This document shows, one piece after another, positions 35,841 to 49,058 of a stretch of 64,000 bases of DNA (position 1 is its first letter; each line of letters starts with the position of its first letter). The notes beneath the pieces were generated by a model. That model saw nothing but the letters and a program-made list of their open reading frames with translations. It made no database searches and was not told the DNA's origin. The DNA comes from Sycobia sp. Sy_11 (Eukaryota > Arthropoda > Insecta > Hymenoptera > Epichrysomallidae). The position numbers were made by a program, and so were the translations under genes. The stretch spans positions 966,001-1,030,000 of the forward strand of contig JACCIC010000053.1 in assembly GCA_018907035.1 (NCBI GenBank), read 5' to 3'.

Positions 35841-36111
35841 ATTGTAAGGGATATGTAAACAGATGTGTCCACTTGGTCTTATTACGGACTGCGTCTTTGC
35901 TGCCCTGCCCGGCAAATGATTTATGAGTTTATTGTTTAGATGCCCGAAGGTTCTTTAGGCTTCTCAGAAGGGCTTGCAGAGTTTTCTTTATCGAGTACTG
36001 TAGTGAGTCTTGCGTTGTTCTTTCGTTTGAACAGACGTCTTTTCTTTCTTCGTTGGAAATAAAGTTTGTATTAAAAGATTATTTCGTATATCTTTATTTT
36101 CATATTCCATC
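35840..36111 (+). mobile_element. possible solo LTR
   Basis: An isolated non-repetitive block beginning near TGTAAGGGATATG and ending near TTTTCA, with AATAAA at 36058-36063 and GC content above its AT-rich flanks. TG...CA ends and a poly(A) signal suggest an LTR, but no clear target-site duplication was found and no internal retroelement sequence is present. Confidence 0.25.
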
Positions 36112-36131
36112 TATTATATTTAATAAAAATT

Positions 36132-36135
<4 letters not shown>

Positions 36136-36176
<41 letters not shown>
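36136..36176. repeat. (TA)n
   Basis: TA array just right of the possible solo LTR. Confidence 0.95.
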
Positions 36177-36178
<2 letters not shown>

Positions 36179-36539
36179 CAATATATTATAATAAGTGATA
36201 TAAAAATGTGTAAGAGTTCGGACGATCGAGATAGTTACTAAAAATTGTTTAATTAAATTTTACAATGAAAGCAAACGCAAAATTATTTGTTTTTACAAAA
36301 ACAAGTAGTAACAATTTTCCAATAATTTGAAAAATATATATAAAATCATATACACTATATATGTATGCATTTTAGAAAATGATAAATACATATATTATAA
36401 TTTATATATACTAGGATACTAAGATTGATAAAACGTAAATGCCACGAAAATGTTTGTGCAACACTGATAAATTAGAAAATAATTTTCGTAAAATTACTGT
36501 AAATTGGTAAACTAGTACCCACTACTTGCCGTACAAGCG

Positions 36540-37060
36540 ATTATTTCCATTTACCATCGATCGAACACGAGGGCATCCCAATCGGTCGATACCGATCGTC
36601 GATGACGACAGAATAAAGTCGCTCTCTTCATTACCAACGGTAACCAACGACAATAGCCACGCCGATCGTCGGCTATAGGTATATACGCGCGCCACCTGCC
36701 CGTCCTGCCGGTGGGCCCTCCAGCCGTTGCGCGAACCGTTCCGAGAATCCGCGGCAGGTGTCGCGACGATCGGCCGCGGCCGCCAATAAGTCGGCGCCTC
36801 TGCGCGGGCCGCGCGGTCGCGGCGAGGGGGGGGGAGTGACGATCGGAAGGGGTAGAGAGGGTGTGCGCGCGCGAAACAGCTGGTGCTCGCTCTCGGGGGT
36901 GGCGTCTACTGTCAGACGCTCCGCCTATAAATCAACCATTCCTCGGCGCGCTGGCTGCATCGACGGCGCGGGGGGAAGGGGAAAGACAGCCTGACGCCAT
37001 GTTAACACAGGCGTAAACAAACCTGCGGCCCGCGCGCTTACGACTGATAGAACCGGTTTG
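36540..37060. other. CpG-rich GC island, candidate cis-regulatory element
   Basis: A GC-rich block in AT-rich surroundings. It has several GATCG words, a CTCF-like site, a Pho-like GACGCCATGTTA near 36992-37003, TATAAA near 36927-36932 and GC-rich homopurine stretches. The 78-codon frame across it has no recognisable protein features. It could be an enhancer, Polycomb element or promoter of an unseen transcript. Confidence 0.35.
36689..36697 (-). promoter_or_regulatory. CTCF-like core AGGTGGCGC
   Basis: Exact match on the minus strand (context GGGCAGGTGGCGCGCG) inside the GC-rich island at 36.5-37.05 kb. Confidence 0.4.
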
Positions 37061-37583
37061 CGTGCACGATATACTTATGAGTGCGCGCGCGCGCGCGTGT
37101 GTGTGTGTATACGTGTAGACTCGCTGAACTTCATATTGTTTCTCATTTATTGATTGGACTTAGTCAAAGACTTACTTGATCTCTTTATCAATTTTTGCAT
37201 TGTTATTATTTTTCAATAATATTTTGTCAAATAGAATTTTTCTCGATCTATCTAGATATATGGATCCTTTTACATATTTGCTACGTATAGAGATTGATTA
37301 TTATGAGAAAAATGTACGTAAAATCGGACATAGTATTCAAAATAACAACAATTACTATAACTGTAACGGCAAGATCAACAAGAACAAGAACAAGAAAAAA
37401 TAAGTGGGCATTTTGGCCATCACTTATTTACATTATCGATATGCCATGTAAGCGAGATTAAAGCGTAACTTTAACAGGATGGATATATATATATATACTA
37501 TATATTTTTATATGTTCGAGAATCCTATTTGCCATTCATAAAAATCACGAGTCGGCTATAATTGCGAAAGATTCTTTCCTAAT

Positions 37584-37584
<1 letters not shown>

Positions 37585-37668
<84 letters not shown>
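37585..37668. repeat. compound (CA)n-(CG)n-(GA)n microsatellite
   Basis: Three dinucleotide arrays abut without spacer: CA 37585-37630, CG 37631-37648, GA 37648-37668. Confidence 0.95.
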
Positions 37669-37669
37669 T

Positions 37670-39810
37670 CCGAGATCACGAGCTTATAGGACTAATTAGC
37701 GCGAGCATTAATCTTTTCAGCGGTACGCTTGCGCGCGTGCGCGCGCACACACACATATTAATTACCTGAAATTCATCTTTACTCTTTCACAGGATAGATT
37801 TTTAAGGTTATTATGATGTACCATTGGTGATCGAGTCATATATGTGAAATATTTTTTTTCTCTTTCTTATAAGTTCAACGATTCAGCTAGAAAATACACG
37901 GAGCATACGTCTAGGCTTGGATTTTGAGAAGGAGGGAGGGGGCGCCTAATAGTATCAGGCCCCGATATATACGTATGAACATTCATTAAATGAATACGAA
38001 GTTATTATAGCCTACAAGTATGTATATTTTAAAATACTTTAATTGTGCTTATGTCGACTGTTTTTAGATAAAATTAATAAATATTTTTATCGGTCTTAGA
38101 CAGTCTTTCTACTAAAATATACTATATACTATATACTATATACTAATATAATGGCAGTCAGACTGTCCTTGTTGAAAATCAACCCCGTGGAGTAATCTGA
38201 AATGAAAATTTTATCAGCTGAAAAAATTTTTTATTAGTAAAGTACAATCTGACATTCTCCCCCCCCCCTCCTCCGCCAGCCTTACTTAATTGAAGTTTCT
38301 GCTGCTGTTACTCCAACGTTTCGAGCTCGTCACGGCTCCTCGTGAGGGACTCAACTGCAACCTTATATAAATATATAGAATCCCCCTTCCGCACAAAATG
38401 TTCAAAACCAATCAATTCAATAAAAAATGATAAACGTTATCTAAATCACTTGACTCTGATATTAAATTCGCATTATTAGGATTCTTTAAAACGTGAATAC
38501 TTTCAAGAATTTCCCTTTTGTACTTGTTCTAAAATATCCACATTGACAAAGTCAAAAGAATGTAAAAACTCCAGACCACGTTCTTTTAAGCCAAAAGTAA
38601 TGCGTGAACTACGCAAAACTATATTTTTGTTCGTAAATTCTCTTTTTTGCATATCTACTTGTTTGTCCGTCCAATGATAGCATTCGTTGCGATCGGTGGG
38701 GAGTTATTGATTGTGAATCACGCGAAACCCCCCACAGACCTATGTATACTTACCTGAAACAGCTCTGGGGACCAGTGAAGCTCGGACTTCCGCGCTGTCG
38801 TTGCCGCGATACGATAAATCGTTGACGCGCCGGTAAATGAACGGAGCGCAAAGGCGAAGAGCCGAGCTCGAGTCCCTTAGCCGGTCAGTAATAAGATTAT
38901 CCGAAGAATCCGGCCGCGATAGTGTGACGATTTAAGCAAGCCTTTTTTTTTTTTTTTTTTTTAACGCGGTCAGTAAGAGCCGGGTTAAGCGATTTCGAGC
39001 GTTATTGTACACGTGTGGTCTTGTCGTCGGCTCTGCACGGATTGTTGTACTCGTGCAATTTCATAGTTTAGCACACGGTGATATAGTTTATAATATATTT
39101 TGTCGTGCAGAAGTGATGTTATTATAATGATTACGTCGATAATTTGGGATAAAATTTTTATTATAATATGTTTCCTGGAAATATCGGAAGGCAGCGAAGA
39201 AAAATTTTTAAAATTCCAACAGCTTTTTTTTCCAAGTTATTCAGAAAACTCGAGAATGATTGCGCGTCTATTATACACACATATGAGATTTAGGGGTGGT
39301 CAATACGACACTGCCATTGCCACTGCCGTTACAGTAAAGTTTTATGATATTTCCAATTTTTCCGAGCGAATTGTCATCATTCGTAACTGACGCAGCAAAA
39401 GCTCTCAAATTGAATAATATTACACATAAAGCTGAAATTACATAGTTTGTGGTTTTAAACAAAACATTTTACGTCAATAATGGACGCATGATGAATTAAA
39501 GATACGAAGCCGCGCGATCTTATGCAGGCCGTCGCATTCATAATTTCTTTGCATTTTGAATTATAATTTATCAACTATTGACGACTGTAAATTATTAGTT
39601 AAAATTCTGCTAATTAATAAATTGGTCAAAGTATAGTTAATGAATATGAGCGTATATTATACGGCAAATCCTTTTAGAAAATATAGATTTGGCGGATTTC
39701 ATTAAACGGGATTCGCTGAACGTATTTCTGGCATATTGCTAATGCATTATCAAAATTATATCTAATATAAATATGAACGAAAGCGACCGTCCTTCGGCAT
39801 CGGAGCAGCA
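37670..39810. other. unique sequence, no gene
   Basis: Includes a 7-bp ACTATAT tandem at 38119-38147, a C run near 38259-38268, a balanced block at 38680-39090 and poly(T) at 38942-38962. Confidence 0.6.
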
Positions 39811-39814
39811 TGGA

Positions 39815-39815
<1 letters not shown>

Positions 39816-39873
<58 letters not shown>
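39816..39873. repeat. (TA)n
   Basis: Uninterrupted TA array. Confidence 0.95.
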
Positions 39874-39875
<2 letters not shown>

Positions 39876-40032
39876 CTTGATATTAAATATGAGATGCTCA
39901 TGGCATTTTGAAATAACGAAAAAGAAATTATACGTAGATTGCTAGTACCCTTTAAATAAACTTTGCTGTTGTGACGGGTGAGATACTATAATTGTCTATT
40001 ACAGTACGCAATATATTTCGCGAACGAGCGCT

Positions 40033-40034
<2 letters not shown>

Positions 40035-40084
<50 letters not shown>

Positions 40085-40355
40085 CATATGAATTCTTCAT
40101 ATATAACACTTATATTTAAAACCGCAGGTATGATAGATCGACCGTACAGGGATATACAATACATATGCGGCGTATGCGCGAGGTATGCCCCCACCACACC
40201 CCCTTTCGCGGCGTATATACTCTTATATTATAAAGCAAGTTTGTTCCGTTCCCATTCCTGTATATACGCCATATATTATAACTTGGCGGAGTATACCAAG
40301 CGCGCATCTACCAATTATATGTTAAAGCTCGTATTAATTATCTATATTGTTTTAC

Positions 40356-40418
<63 letters not shown>
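40035..40418. repeat. (CA)n and (TA)n
   Basis: CA 40035-40080 and TA 40358-40418. Confidence 0.95.
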
Positions 40419-40419
<1 letters not shown>

Positions 40420-41158
40420 GTAATGATTAATGGAGTTCGGTGAAGACCTTGGAGAGCTCGACGTATAATAGGTTGTACTACAGGGACTCTCGCGTTGTGG
40501 AGGCGGGAACGACGGAGAAAGAGAGAAAGCGAAAAGGAGAGAGAGAGAGAGATATACTTAGTTCGATGCGAAACTCATTGACCGTCTGTTTGAGCGTTGC
40601 GGTGCAGTGACGGACAAAGGAAATAAATGGCGAAGAGCACTTGACTAATTTGTAGCATTTGTCTTTCTTATTCTTTGGTTTTTTTTTTTTATTATGATTA
40701 TTTTTTTATGATACGGTGGTAATCGAATTGGATGTGTATATATAATGGAAATCCTTCCTTATTGGCTCATAAGAATGCGTATGCTTGCAAAAAATTTTAA
40801 ATTAAAAATTTTACGTCCATTTTAATGAAGCGGTGTTGAGTCGTAAAATAATTATTAAAAAATGTCGTGGGAAGCGAATCATATTGATTTATTTTACATT
40901 ATGATTATATACTGCTTTATATTATACCAGTATAATAATAGGATATATGGATCAAAAAAATCTTAAGGTAGGGAATGATAAAAAATTAATTAAAACATTA
41001 TTAGGTTAAATTTTTCAAGTTTAATCAACATTATATATATAGAACTATCGATAGAATTATTTGTACTGCTTACTGTTTCTCAGATATCATATGCGTTATT
41101 ATAGGTACAGTCTTATAATGCTTTGCTGAGTTACTCCCAGTGAAAGCAAAAACATCGG

Positions 41159-41216
41159 GAGGAGAGAGAGAGAGAGAGAGGCAGAGAGAGAGAGCAGAGA
41201 AAAAAGAGAGAGAAAG
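41159..41216. repeat. (GA)n, imperfect
   Basis: GA tract with GCAG and AAAA interruptions. Confidence 0.9.
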
Positions 41217-41349
41217 ATTTCATAAATCAATGAAAGAAGTTTCATTCATTAATAGGTTTTTGACGGACGGGGCACCTGCGCGCGATGGGAACACCGTAAA
41301 TCGAAAGATATATATACTATAGAGATACACTCAGTCGCACGCTCACGCC

Positions 41350-41655
41350 AATATATATATATATATACACATATATATACACACACATATATATATATAT
41401 ATTATACAGTTGCGCATCTCTCCCGCACATTGCGCAAAGCGCGGCCTATGCCACGCTCTATTGGCCTGGCGCAGTGCGGAGCAGAAAAAAGACGGAACAG
41501 CCGAAGCGTTTACCCGTTTATTGAATATAGTTATTCAACGTCAGGTTTCGAAATTGAAAAATCGATGATTTATTGTGTGTATAGAGGAGAGGCGGGTGAT
41601 TAATTCGGAGGGAAAGAAGTTCAACCGACTTACACAATCGCCCGAGCGCGCCCGC

Positions 41656-41704
<49 letters not shown>
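41350..41704. repeat. (TA)n arrays
   Basis: TA/CATA at 41350-41402 and TA at 41659-41704. Confidence 0.9.
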
Positions 41705-41711
<7 letters not shown>

Positions 41712-42234
41712 CATATATACATACCTATAAGCAATCACGACTTCTCCTCCACCTTCACAAATGCGGCAATCGAGTATGACAATCAACAGAAGGGATTAGA
41801 GGCCGCTCGAGAATATCTGTCATGACCGCACATCTCGTAGCGCACATATTGATAGGCCATAATATACGCATGGATCGTTGAAACAAAAGGACACAAGAAA
41901 CAGAAGTAGAACAAACGCTAAAATCATCGTTTGCGTGGAAGACTCCGATTACACGGCTATGACACGTGTATGTATGCGTATGTATGTATATGTATACGAG
42001 CCTGAAGAGAGAATGGATAACAGTAGTGTAAGGTTTACATGGAATACATAAGCTTCTGTTAAAAGCCCGCTACACCCTCTTATACGGCGTGGCGGGACCG
42101 TTTATCATCCTCTCGCTCTGGCATTCGTTTGTCTCTGGGAGAAGAGAGATAGAGAGCGCAGGCGGGATAGTTAAAACCTCAGCATGACTGGTGGCTCTGG
42201 GTAGTCGATAGATGTGTCACTTATGCACCCAGTG

Positions 42235-42273
<39 letters not shown>
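42235..42273. repeat. (GA)n
   Basis: About 19 uninterrupted GA units. Confidence 0.95.
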
Positions 42274-42276
<3 letters not shown>

Positions 42277-42688
42277 TAGGTAAAGAGTGAAATCAATGGG
42301 GGCCAAGCCAGCCGCCACCGTCACTGCCGCGCCGTCATTAGTCATATTTTACGCGCGTTGTCGTTCGCGCTCCGCGGTCGAGGGGCTTCGAACTCTGTGC
42401 GTATATATATGTGATTATGTATTATAACTACATGTCGTGCACGGTGCTTCGACCGCCTCTTCCTGTCCCCCTGCGCCCTCGTTGCGCCCACGCCGACGAG
42501 GACGCGTCGCCGTTCGACGACGATAGGGCCGCGAACGTGTTGCGCACCACGTATGAAGAATCGAGCCGCTCCTGCCCGGCGAACGAAGAGGCTCAACGAG
42601 ACGCGTATGTATATTTGTATACGGAGTCGTCGATGTCGGATCGGCGTCAAGGTCGTCGGCGATCGATGAGCGCTCGGGGCGAGGGAGA

Positions 42689-42718
42689 CTGCGAGAGAGA
42701 AAGAGATGGGGAGGGAGG

Positions 42719-42777
<59 letters not shown>
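42689..42777. repeat. (GA)n tract, about 90 bp
   Basis: Purine-only GA/GGGA tract. GAGAG is the binding word of GAGA factor (Trl). Another (GA)n lies at 42235-42273. Confidence 0.95.
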
Positions 42778-43138
42778 GAACAGACTGAGTAGGCAGCGTG
42801 ATGCGCGGGCGTGTATATAAAGTGTACGCGAGCGCTCGCGAAAAATGAGAAGCGCTTTTGCTCTCGCTTTGTGTACCGATCGTCCCCCCCCCTCCACCCT
42901 CCCTCTCACTATACGCGCTTGACAATGCTCGTGGAAGTATTTTTAATAATACCCCCCCCCCCATTGTGTCGGCTCCATGGGTGTTCGCAACGGTCGCGAG
43001 TCGCGGTTCAAGGTTACGTTTCGTTAGATAACCCAAAGGATGTCGAAAATACAAGTGTTTCTGTTTACTGCGCGTAGAGGCCGACGTTTTTTTGTCTTCT
43101 CATGTTGGTTATAAAAAGTAGGTAGCAGTTTTACGAGG

Positions 43139-43141
<3 letters not shown>

Positions 43142-43184
<43 letters not shown>
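43142..43184. repeat. (TA)n
   Basis: Uninterrupted TA array left of the second TTCGAAC cluster. Confidence 0.95.
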
Positions 43185-43186
<2 letters not shown>

Positions 43187-43234
43187 GTATACGGCTTGGA
43201 ATGTTCACGCAGATTTGAATCTGAAGCTAGAATC

Positions 43235-43685
43235 TGATTGAATCTCTGTAGGTTCGAACAATTCAAATCTCTGACCGACCGAAGGCCTTTCGAGCGCTCG
43301 CAGCTTCTTAAGTGCGTTAATTTAATGAACCGCTGGGACAGCACGAACGTCATTATAGTTGATCGAAATATTCGGCTAGAAATTTTTCTATGTTCGTGTA
43401 ACCTCTACTTTCTGAAAACCTGCATTACTTATGTCCCCAGTTGCATTACGGTTTGAACCTTTACACTTTTCCAACGTATGAGGTTCAAATCGATAACGAC
43501 CTTAGATTCGAACAGTTGGGGTATATCCAATTTTTTAACAGTTTCATAACGATGGCTTCAGTTCAACAATTGATTTCGAATCGTAAGCTTCAGAGGTTCA
43601 GGATTTCAATAGTTTGAGCATGTAAGGTTCAAACTACACGAACCTGAGAATCGGATCGATTGGAACTATGTTCTCAATTCGAACT
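43235..43685. repeat. second cluster of TTCGAAC / GGTTCAAA words
   Basis: Same texture as the 15.4-16.1 kb region: ggttcgaacaattcaaatc near 43251, ggttcaaatcg near 43482, gattcgaacagtt near 43506, ggttcaaactacacgaacc near 43626 and attcgaact near 43678. A fainter version is at 358-430. Confidence 0.5.
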
Positions 43686-44510
43686 AGTATTATGACATTA
43701 TTGGTGTATGAAGGAATTTAACATCTCTTAAAAGTTTTTTTTTAAAGGAAATTTTGATTAGAATGTTTGGAACAGAAATTCATTAATGATACCCACTAAA
43801 CGTTAGAGACATTTTCTATTAAAATAAATATTTTAACTCGGTTTTTCGTATAATTACAAAATTTAAGGTTGACTTTTAAGAATTTTTCGCCATTTTTGAA
43901 TTTATGTTCAACATTTTGTTTATTTAATTTCTTATTTTAGAGATACAATATTTTTGCTGAAACGTTCTCTTGTTTTTTATATTAGTAACGTAAGGGAAGA
44001 ACTGAAATATATATATATAGAGTTTAGCCTATAAATTTAGCTGACGTTTGTCAATATAGATGAATTACATATCTATACTTCGTTCTACCTCCGTCGTTGA
44101 CAAATGAATTATAAGTTACTCACTGTATATGTGATTTTTTTTAAAATACGCTTTCACGAAAATGCAGTTTTTTTTATACTGATACAAATATTTTCTCAAA
44201 AAATAAAAAAGTATTAAAATGATTTTCAACGAAATAATAGTAAAATATAGTAATATTTAATAAGATAAATCGATCACTTGAATATTCATTGGATTCTCGA
44301 CACGCCATGTCGTGCACGATTGTCGGTACAGTCGGGCAATAAAATTGAAAAATTACCCAAACGGATTTTTCGATCTTTAAAAAGACCATGAAATTCCATA
44401 ACCATTGATGACAAAGGCCATGAAATTTCATAGCCACAGGTACACAAACTTACACGTTATTCCAATAAAGTTGATCTATACCACGCAATTTGTATTATAT
44501 GTATTGTTCG

Positions 44511-44555
<45 letters not shown>

Positions 44556-44699
44556 CAACACATCAGTGTCCTGATTAATGCCGGTAATTACAGCCTCGAT
44601 ATTTCACCTACGTGTGTCTATGGGAAGGGACCGAAGAATGGTCGAACAAGAGAGCAATTCACCGGCCAGCCTATACGTAAGTGTCGATCTTGCTTTCTG

Positions 44700-44709
44700 T
44701 ATATATATA

Positions 44710-44787
<78 letters not shown>
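44700..44787. repeat. (TA)n, about 88 bp
   Basis: One of the longest TA arrays here, with a single CTA interruption at 44710-44711. Another (TA)n lies at 44514-44551. Confidence 0.95.
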
Positions 44788-44789
<2 letters not shown>

Positions 44790-44949
44790 AGCTATAGAAA
44801 CAAACGCGAGAACGCGAGAGCTCCGCAACTATTTGACACGAGGCGTCATATATATAATATCGGTATTTATGATATACATCCAACATATCCAACCCTCAAT
44901 AGGCTTTCTTCTCCTCTGTAAACGAGCGTCTCGATCCGTCTAATAGCTG

Positions 44950-47900
44950 TAACAATGACGCAAGAATTGATATACCAAATTATATATATGTAGTTGTTTC
45001 TTGATTCCGTACTATGAGACTGGATAGGGGAACACACAACTGTTAGGGTAAAAAAAGAATTTTTGACATATTATCTCCAATATCTATGTATCCAAAATTC
45101 TATAAAATATATGAATCTCGTTAATGTTATTGAAAAATTTTTGCTTAACAAATGATTACACTGCTGAAATTTAAAAAAAATGTAAATTCCTTTCTATAAT
45201 TACTTACTTATTCACATTCTATAATTAACTTAAGTATTCACAATCTTACAAAGACTTTGCCATTTATAATCATGTTTCTTTTATGAAATGATAAAAATTT
45301 TTGCGTCTGAACAATTGTTTGTCAAAAAAATTATTATCTGAAAATTTCAATAAAAAAGGATGGCAGTTTTATGACAGTATTTTTCCTCGTTCGTTTAATA
45401 TCACTCGAAAAGTTTGCAAAACTGCGACTGCGATCCACTGAAATATTTAAGTAGTTTAAATATTTAAATGCAACTCTGACGAGCTTGCAATTTCTTTTAT
45501 TTCCTTTTTGACTATTAGTTAAGAAAGATATGAACAAGTCTATGTATATAGAAGAAGAATGATAATGTATTTCGAAGGGAAACGCATTCGCGTACAATAT
45601 TTATGTCTATATCTCGGGTGTGCTTTTGCAATATTACTTCGGGCAATTTTCCCGGCTACAATAAAACACGTCGAAAACTGATGATCAGTGTCAGCTCTTG
45701 TTTAATGAAGGGCAATACGTAATATAAAGTTGCAACACGAGCAAGCGGTTACGAAATGGTCATTTATTATATATATCTATATACTTTTTTTGATTTATAA
45801 ATATTTAGAACAGCGAGAAAAATGCTCGATGGCGTGTCTATATATATATATATAGCAATCGCTCACGTTGAAAGATCCTATTAGCATTAACGAACGCGCG
45901 TTTCTGAAAAATGGACTCTTTTTCTTATCGTTGTTTTTTTTTGTTTTTACCGGTTCGGCAATCTGTTTCGGCGTTCCCTTTATTCTTTTGATATACGCAT
46001 ACGTATTATGGACTATTTTTTAGTCTTATATGAAAATTCAACGGGCAGATACGTCGTTCGATCGATGCTCGCTCGCGGGGCGAATTGTTCAGCGGCGCGT
46101 AATGCAGAGTAGGGCATTTGTAACGGGGATCGTTCGAGGAATTTTTGACGTTACGATCGGCGCGCCGCCGGGCCACGGGAGAAAGGCAGAACTGCGGGTG
46201 CGGCGAGCGGGCTGCCGCAAATATAGTTGGCCCTCGGTGGTCAAAGGTAATTTTTTTTTTTTTTTTTTTGTTTTTTTGCAAACGGCTATCGCAATAAAGT
46301 TGAGAATGAGGAAAAAAAAGAGAGAGAAAAAAGGTACCGTCTTGTAATAAATTGAAAATTGTGAAGACAATAGTTGGAGGTTCAATATGTATTTCAACAT
46401 TTTTATTTGAGAAAATTCGTTCGGAAGCGCTCGGTAGCCCGAGTGAAAATAATATTCCAGATATGAGACTCGATCGCGACGCGCCTGTTAAAGTTGCTGA
46501 GCAATTGAAGCTAGCATGTTCAAAATAAATATTTTCGATTATTTACTCATATATCGTTTTAAATATTTCTCTAATATTAACGACTCCTCAATTGTTCAAC
46601 CAGATAAAGAACCCGATAAAAACTGGCAAAGATGGCAAAAAAGAGAGAGAAAAAACCTCGATCGGGTGAATAATTTTTCCATCGTGACTATTTAAAGCGA
46701 CTGATCAACAGACATTTCTTCCATCCAAATTTATAACGAACCTCTCGAACAGAAATCGCGTAAACTGCTTTTTTATTTTATGCTTCGAACGTCGCTCCAT
46801 TCCTGCTTCCAAAGATTATTGTTACTGATTAACGACCAATGTCTACGATGTGTTTCTGACTAAAGCATAGGTAAATTTTTTACATAGCGGATTGGTACAA
46901 TGAAATCGCTCGAGACCACGATCGCCAGATCACCCGGAACCTCCGATCTTTACCGAACCTATATCATCGTAGATCTTTGTAAAGGATTTTTCATTGCAAA
47001 TCAAATTCTAATCCAGTCTTATCGTTGCAACGACATTGATGTTAAATTATTTTTACTATCGAATGAAAACAAAATTAATTATTTCAAATATTGAGCTAAA
47101 ATAGAATCCTCGTGTTGTAACGAATCACATATATGCCCGGGGGCTTACTACAGCCGAGTTCGATACTGAATAACCATGGACATGCGATATATATATATAC
47201 AGGATGTCCCAAATATGATTGGTCACAATAAGCGGGGGAAGTCGAATACAAAGGTTCAATATATATATATATTCTGGAAAGTTCCATTTATCTGTAAGTT
47301 CGCACATTCTTTCGCGATCGCGGGACAAGTATAACTCAAGTGTAATCTGAGGAACAATGAATGGACATCATTGCAGTTGCTTCTAAGTATACGTTATCCT
47401 TGGCCCTCGTCGAAATCTTGAAAATTAACAGGGTCGGAATCCGGACTCTTGGAGTAATCCAAAGAACATCCAAATAGATTTCATTCGCCGCGAACACAGG
47501 TGGCCGCGGTATCGCGAATATTCAGTAAGATTCGGTAATAAAGTAAGATTCGGTCCGAAAAATGCCGTAATTATACGTATTGGTGCGAATGCGGCACGTA
47601 AAAGAAATTTTCGCACCTGTCCTTGTGCCGCGGGTAAAATTATAACCTCGAATAACACGTTATAACCGAACATCTTTGCCGTCACGGTCTACGGGGCCCG
47701 TCCCGTTCTTCCACAGAGTAATCGACAAATTCTCGACAGCTCTTTTCCATTTCCAAGCCCTTCGAGCGGCGACCGTTGATTATAGTCTTGGCAGGTGGCG
47801 CCCAAGCTACATACAACCATCCAGAAATTCACAACACCCCTAGGCCCCCTCATTGCCGGCCGACACGTTCGCGCGCCGTCCTGCACGGTTTTTCGGCTAC

Positions 47901-48180
47901 GTCTCGTTCGAGCAGACTTACCAGCCGCAGACCTTCAATGGCCACCAGCTTCCGCGTAACGTGAGACATCGAATCGCATAATATGCAGACTTATACAGCA
48001 ACAATTAATCGCCAACTCCAGTTCATCAAACGGATATTTTTCAGAGCCCGCGTGCATATCTCGCTCGAAGATTAATTTCTGCACGTTAATAGAGCTGGCC
48101 CGGGGAGCTCGAGATCCGCCGAGCCCTTTGTGGGGCCGTCTGACCCGGCGACCCACACGCAGTTCATAAGCGTGGAACTA
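44950..48180. other. unique sequence, no gene
   Basis: AT-rich to 46000, then balanced. The 47390-48170 part is non-repetitive and moderately GC-rich with a CTCF-like site, a regulatory candidate. At 47200-47216 a CAGGATGTCCCAAATAT word resembles the ends of some insect transposons, but no partner end was found. Confidence 0.5.
47793..47801 (+). promoter_or_regulatory. CTCF-like core AGGTGGCGC
   Basis: Exact match on the plus strand (context TTGGCAGGTGGCGCCCAA) in a non-repetitive, moderately GC-rich block. A related CAGGTGGCCGCGG lies about 295 bp to the left. Confidence 0.4.
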
Positions 48181-48214
48181 CGGCATAACGATACTTGAGG
48201 AGAGCTGTATACGA

Positions 48215-48215
<1 letters not shown>

Positions 48216-48258
<43 letters not shown>

Positions 48259-48525
48259 GTTTCACCCTTGTCCGGAATAGGGATGAGGGGGTAGAGGGGT
48301 CGAAGGTACCTATATCTATAACTGGTAACGAGTGTATATAAATTCTATTTGCATCCCGCCGCGCGGCTTCTCTTCTTCCGCGCTCGCTTAATCCCGCAGT
48401 GTGGTATGGAAGGATATATGGTTCTATATATATATATACACAACATACATACACATACGTCTAATATACTTATATATGCGCACTCGGCTCTTCTATATCT
48501 ACGCACGTATATATACCGTGCTGGC

Positions 48526-48571
<46 letters not shown>
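48216..48571. repeat. two (TA)n arrays
   Basis: TA 48216-48257 and 48530-48571. Confidence 0.95.
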
Positions 48572-48572
<1 letters not shown>

Positions 48573-48798
48573 CCAGTTAACTCATCCGCGTCGTCGAAAC
48601 CGAGGGGGAGGGGGGGGCGGTCCCGGGCGCCCATCCATCATAAGCCCCGAGCTGCGCGCGCACGACAAACACACCGCGCTCGCGGCGCGCGCGAGCTCCG
48701 GCGGCCGCAACTGATATATCTCAAAAGCAGCCGACGCGCGAGCATCGCGGCTCGCAATAAGCGGGCGCGCGCGGTGGCTTTTTTTCCACCCGATGCTT

Positions 48799-48800
<2 letters not shown>

Positions 48801-48833
<33 letters not shown>

Positions 48834-48932
48834 CTCTGCCCCCCTCCCCAACATCCTTCTCCATCGCTTTGTCGAGAGTGGCTTTAAACCGAGCAGGTGC
48901 AAGATTCTACGCACCCTCTCCTAATATACGTA

Positions 48933-48962
<30 letters not shown>
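48801..48962. repeat. two (CT)n arrays
   Basis: CT 48801-48830 and 48935-48962 (GAGA words on the minus strand). Confidence 0.95.
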
Positions 48963-48969
<7 letters not shown>

Positions 48970-49058
48970 ATCTCCCTTACTCTCGCTGCTCAGAACTGAT
49001 TTCTCGCCATCTATCTGACTCTCTTGGGGGATATATGATATACGTTGCCCGAGCATTT

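Noticed and set aside
47200..47290. CAGGATGTCCCAAAT as a transposon end
   Set aside because: Only one end-like word, with no inverted partner, target duplication or transposase nearby; noted only as a resemblance.
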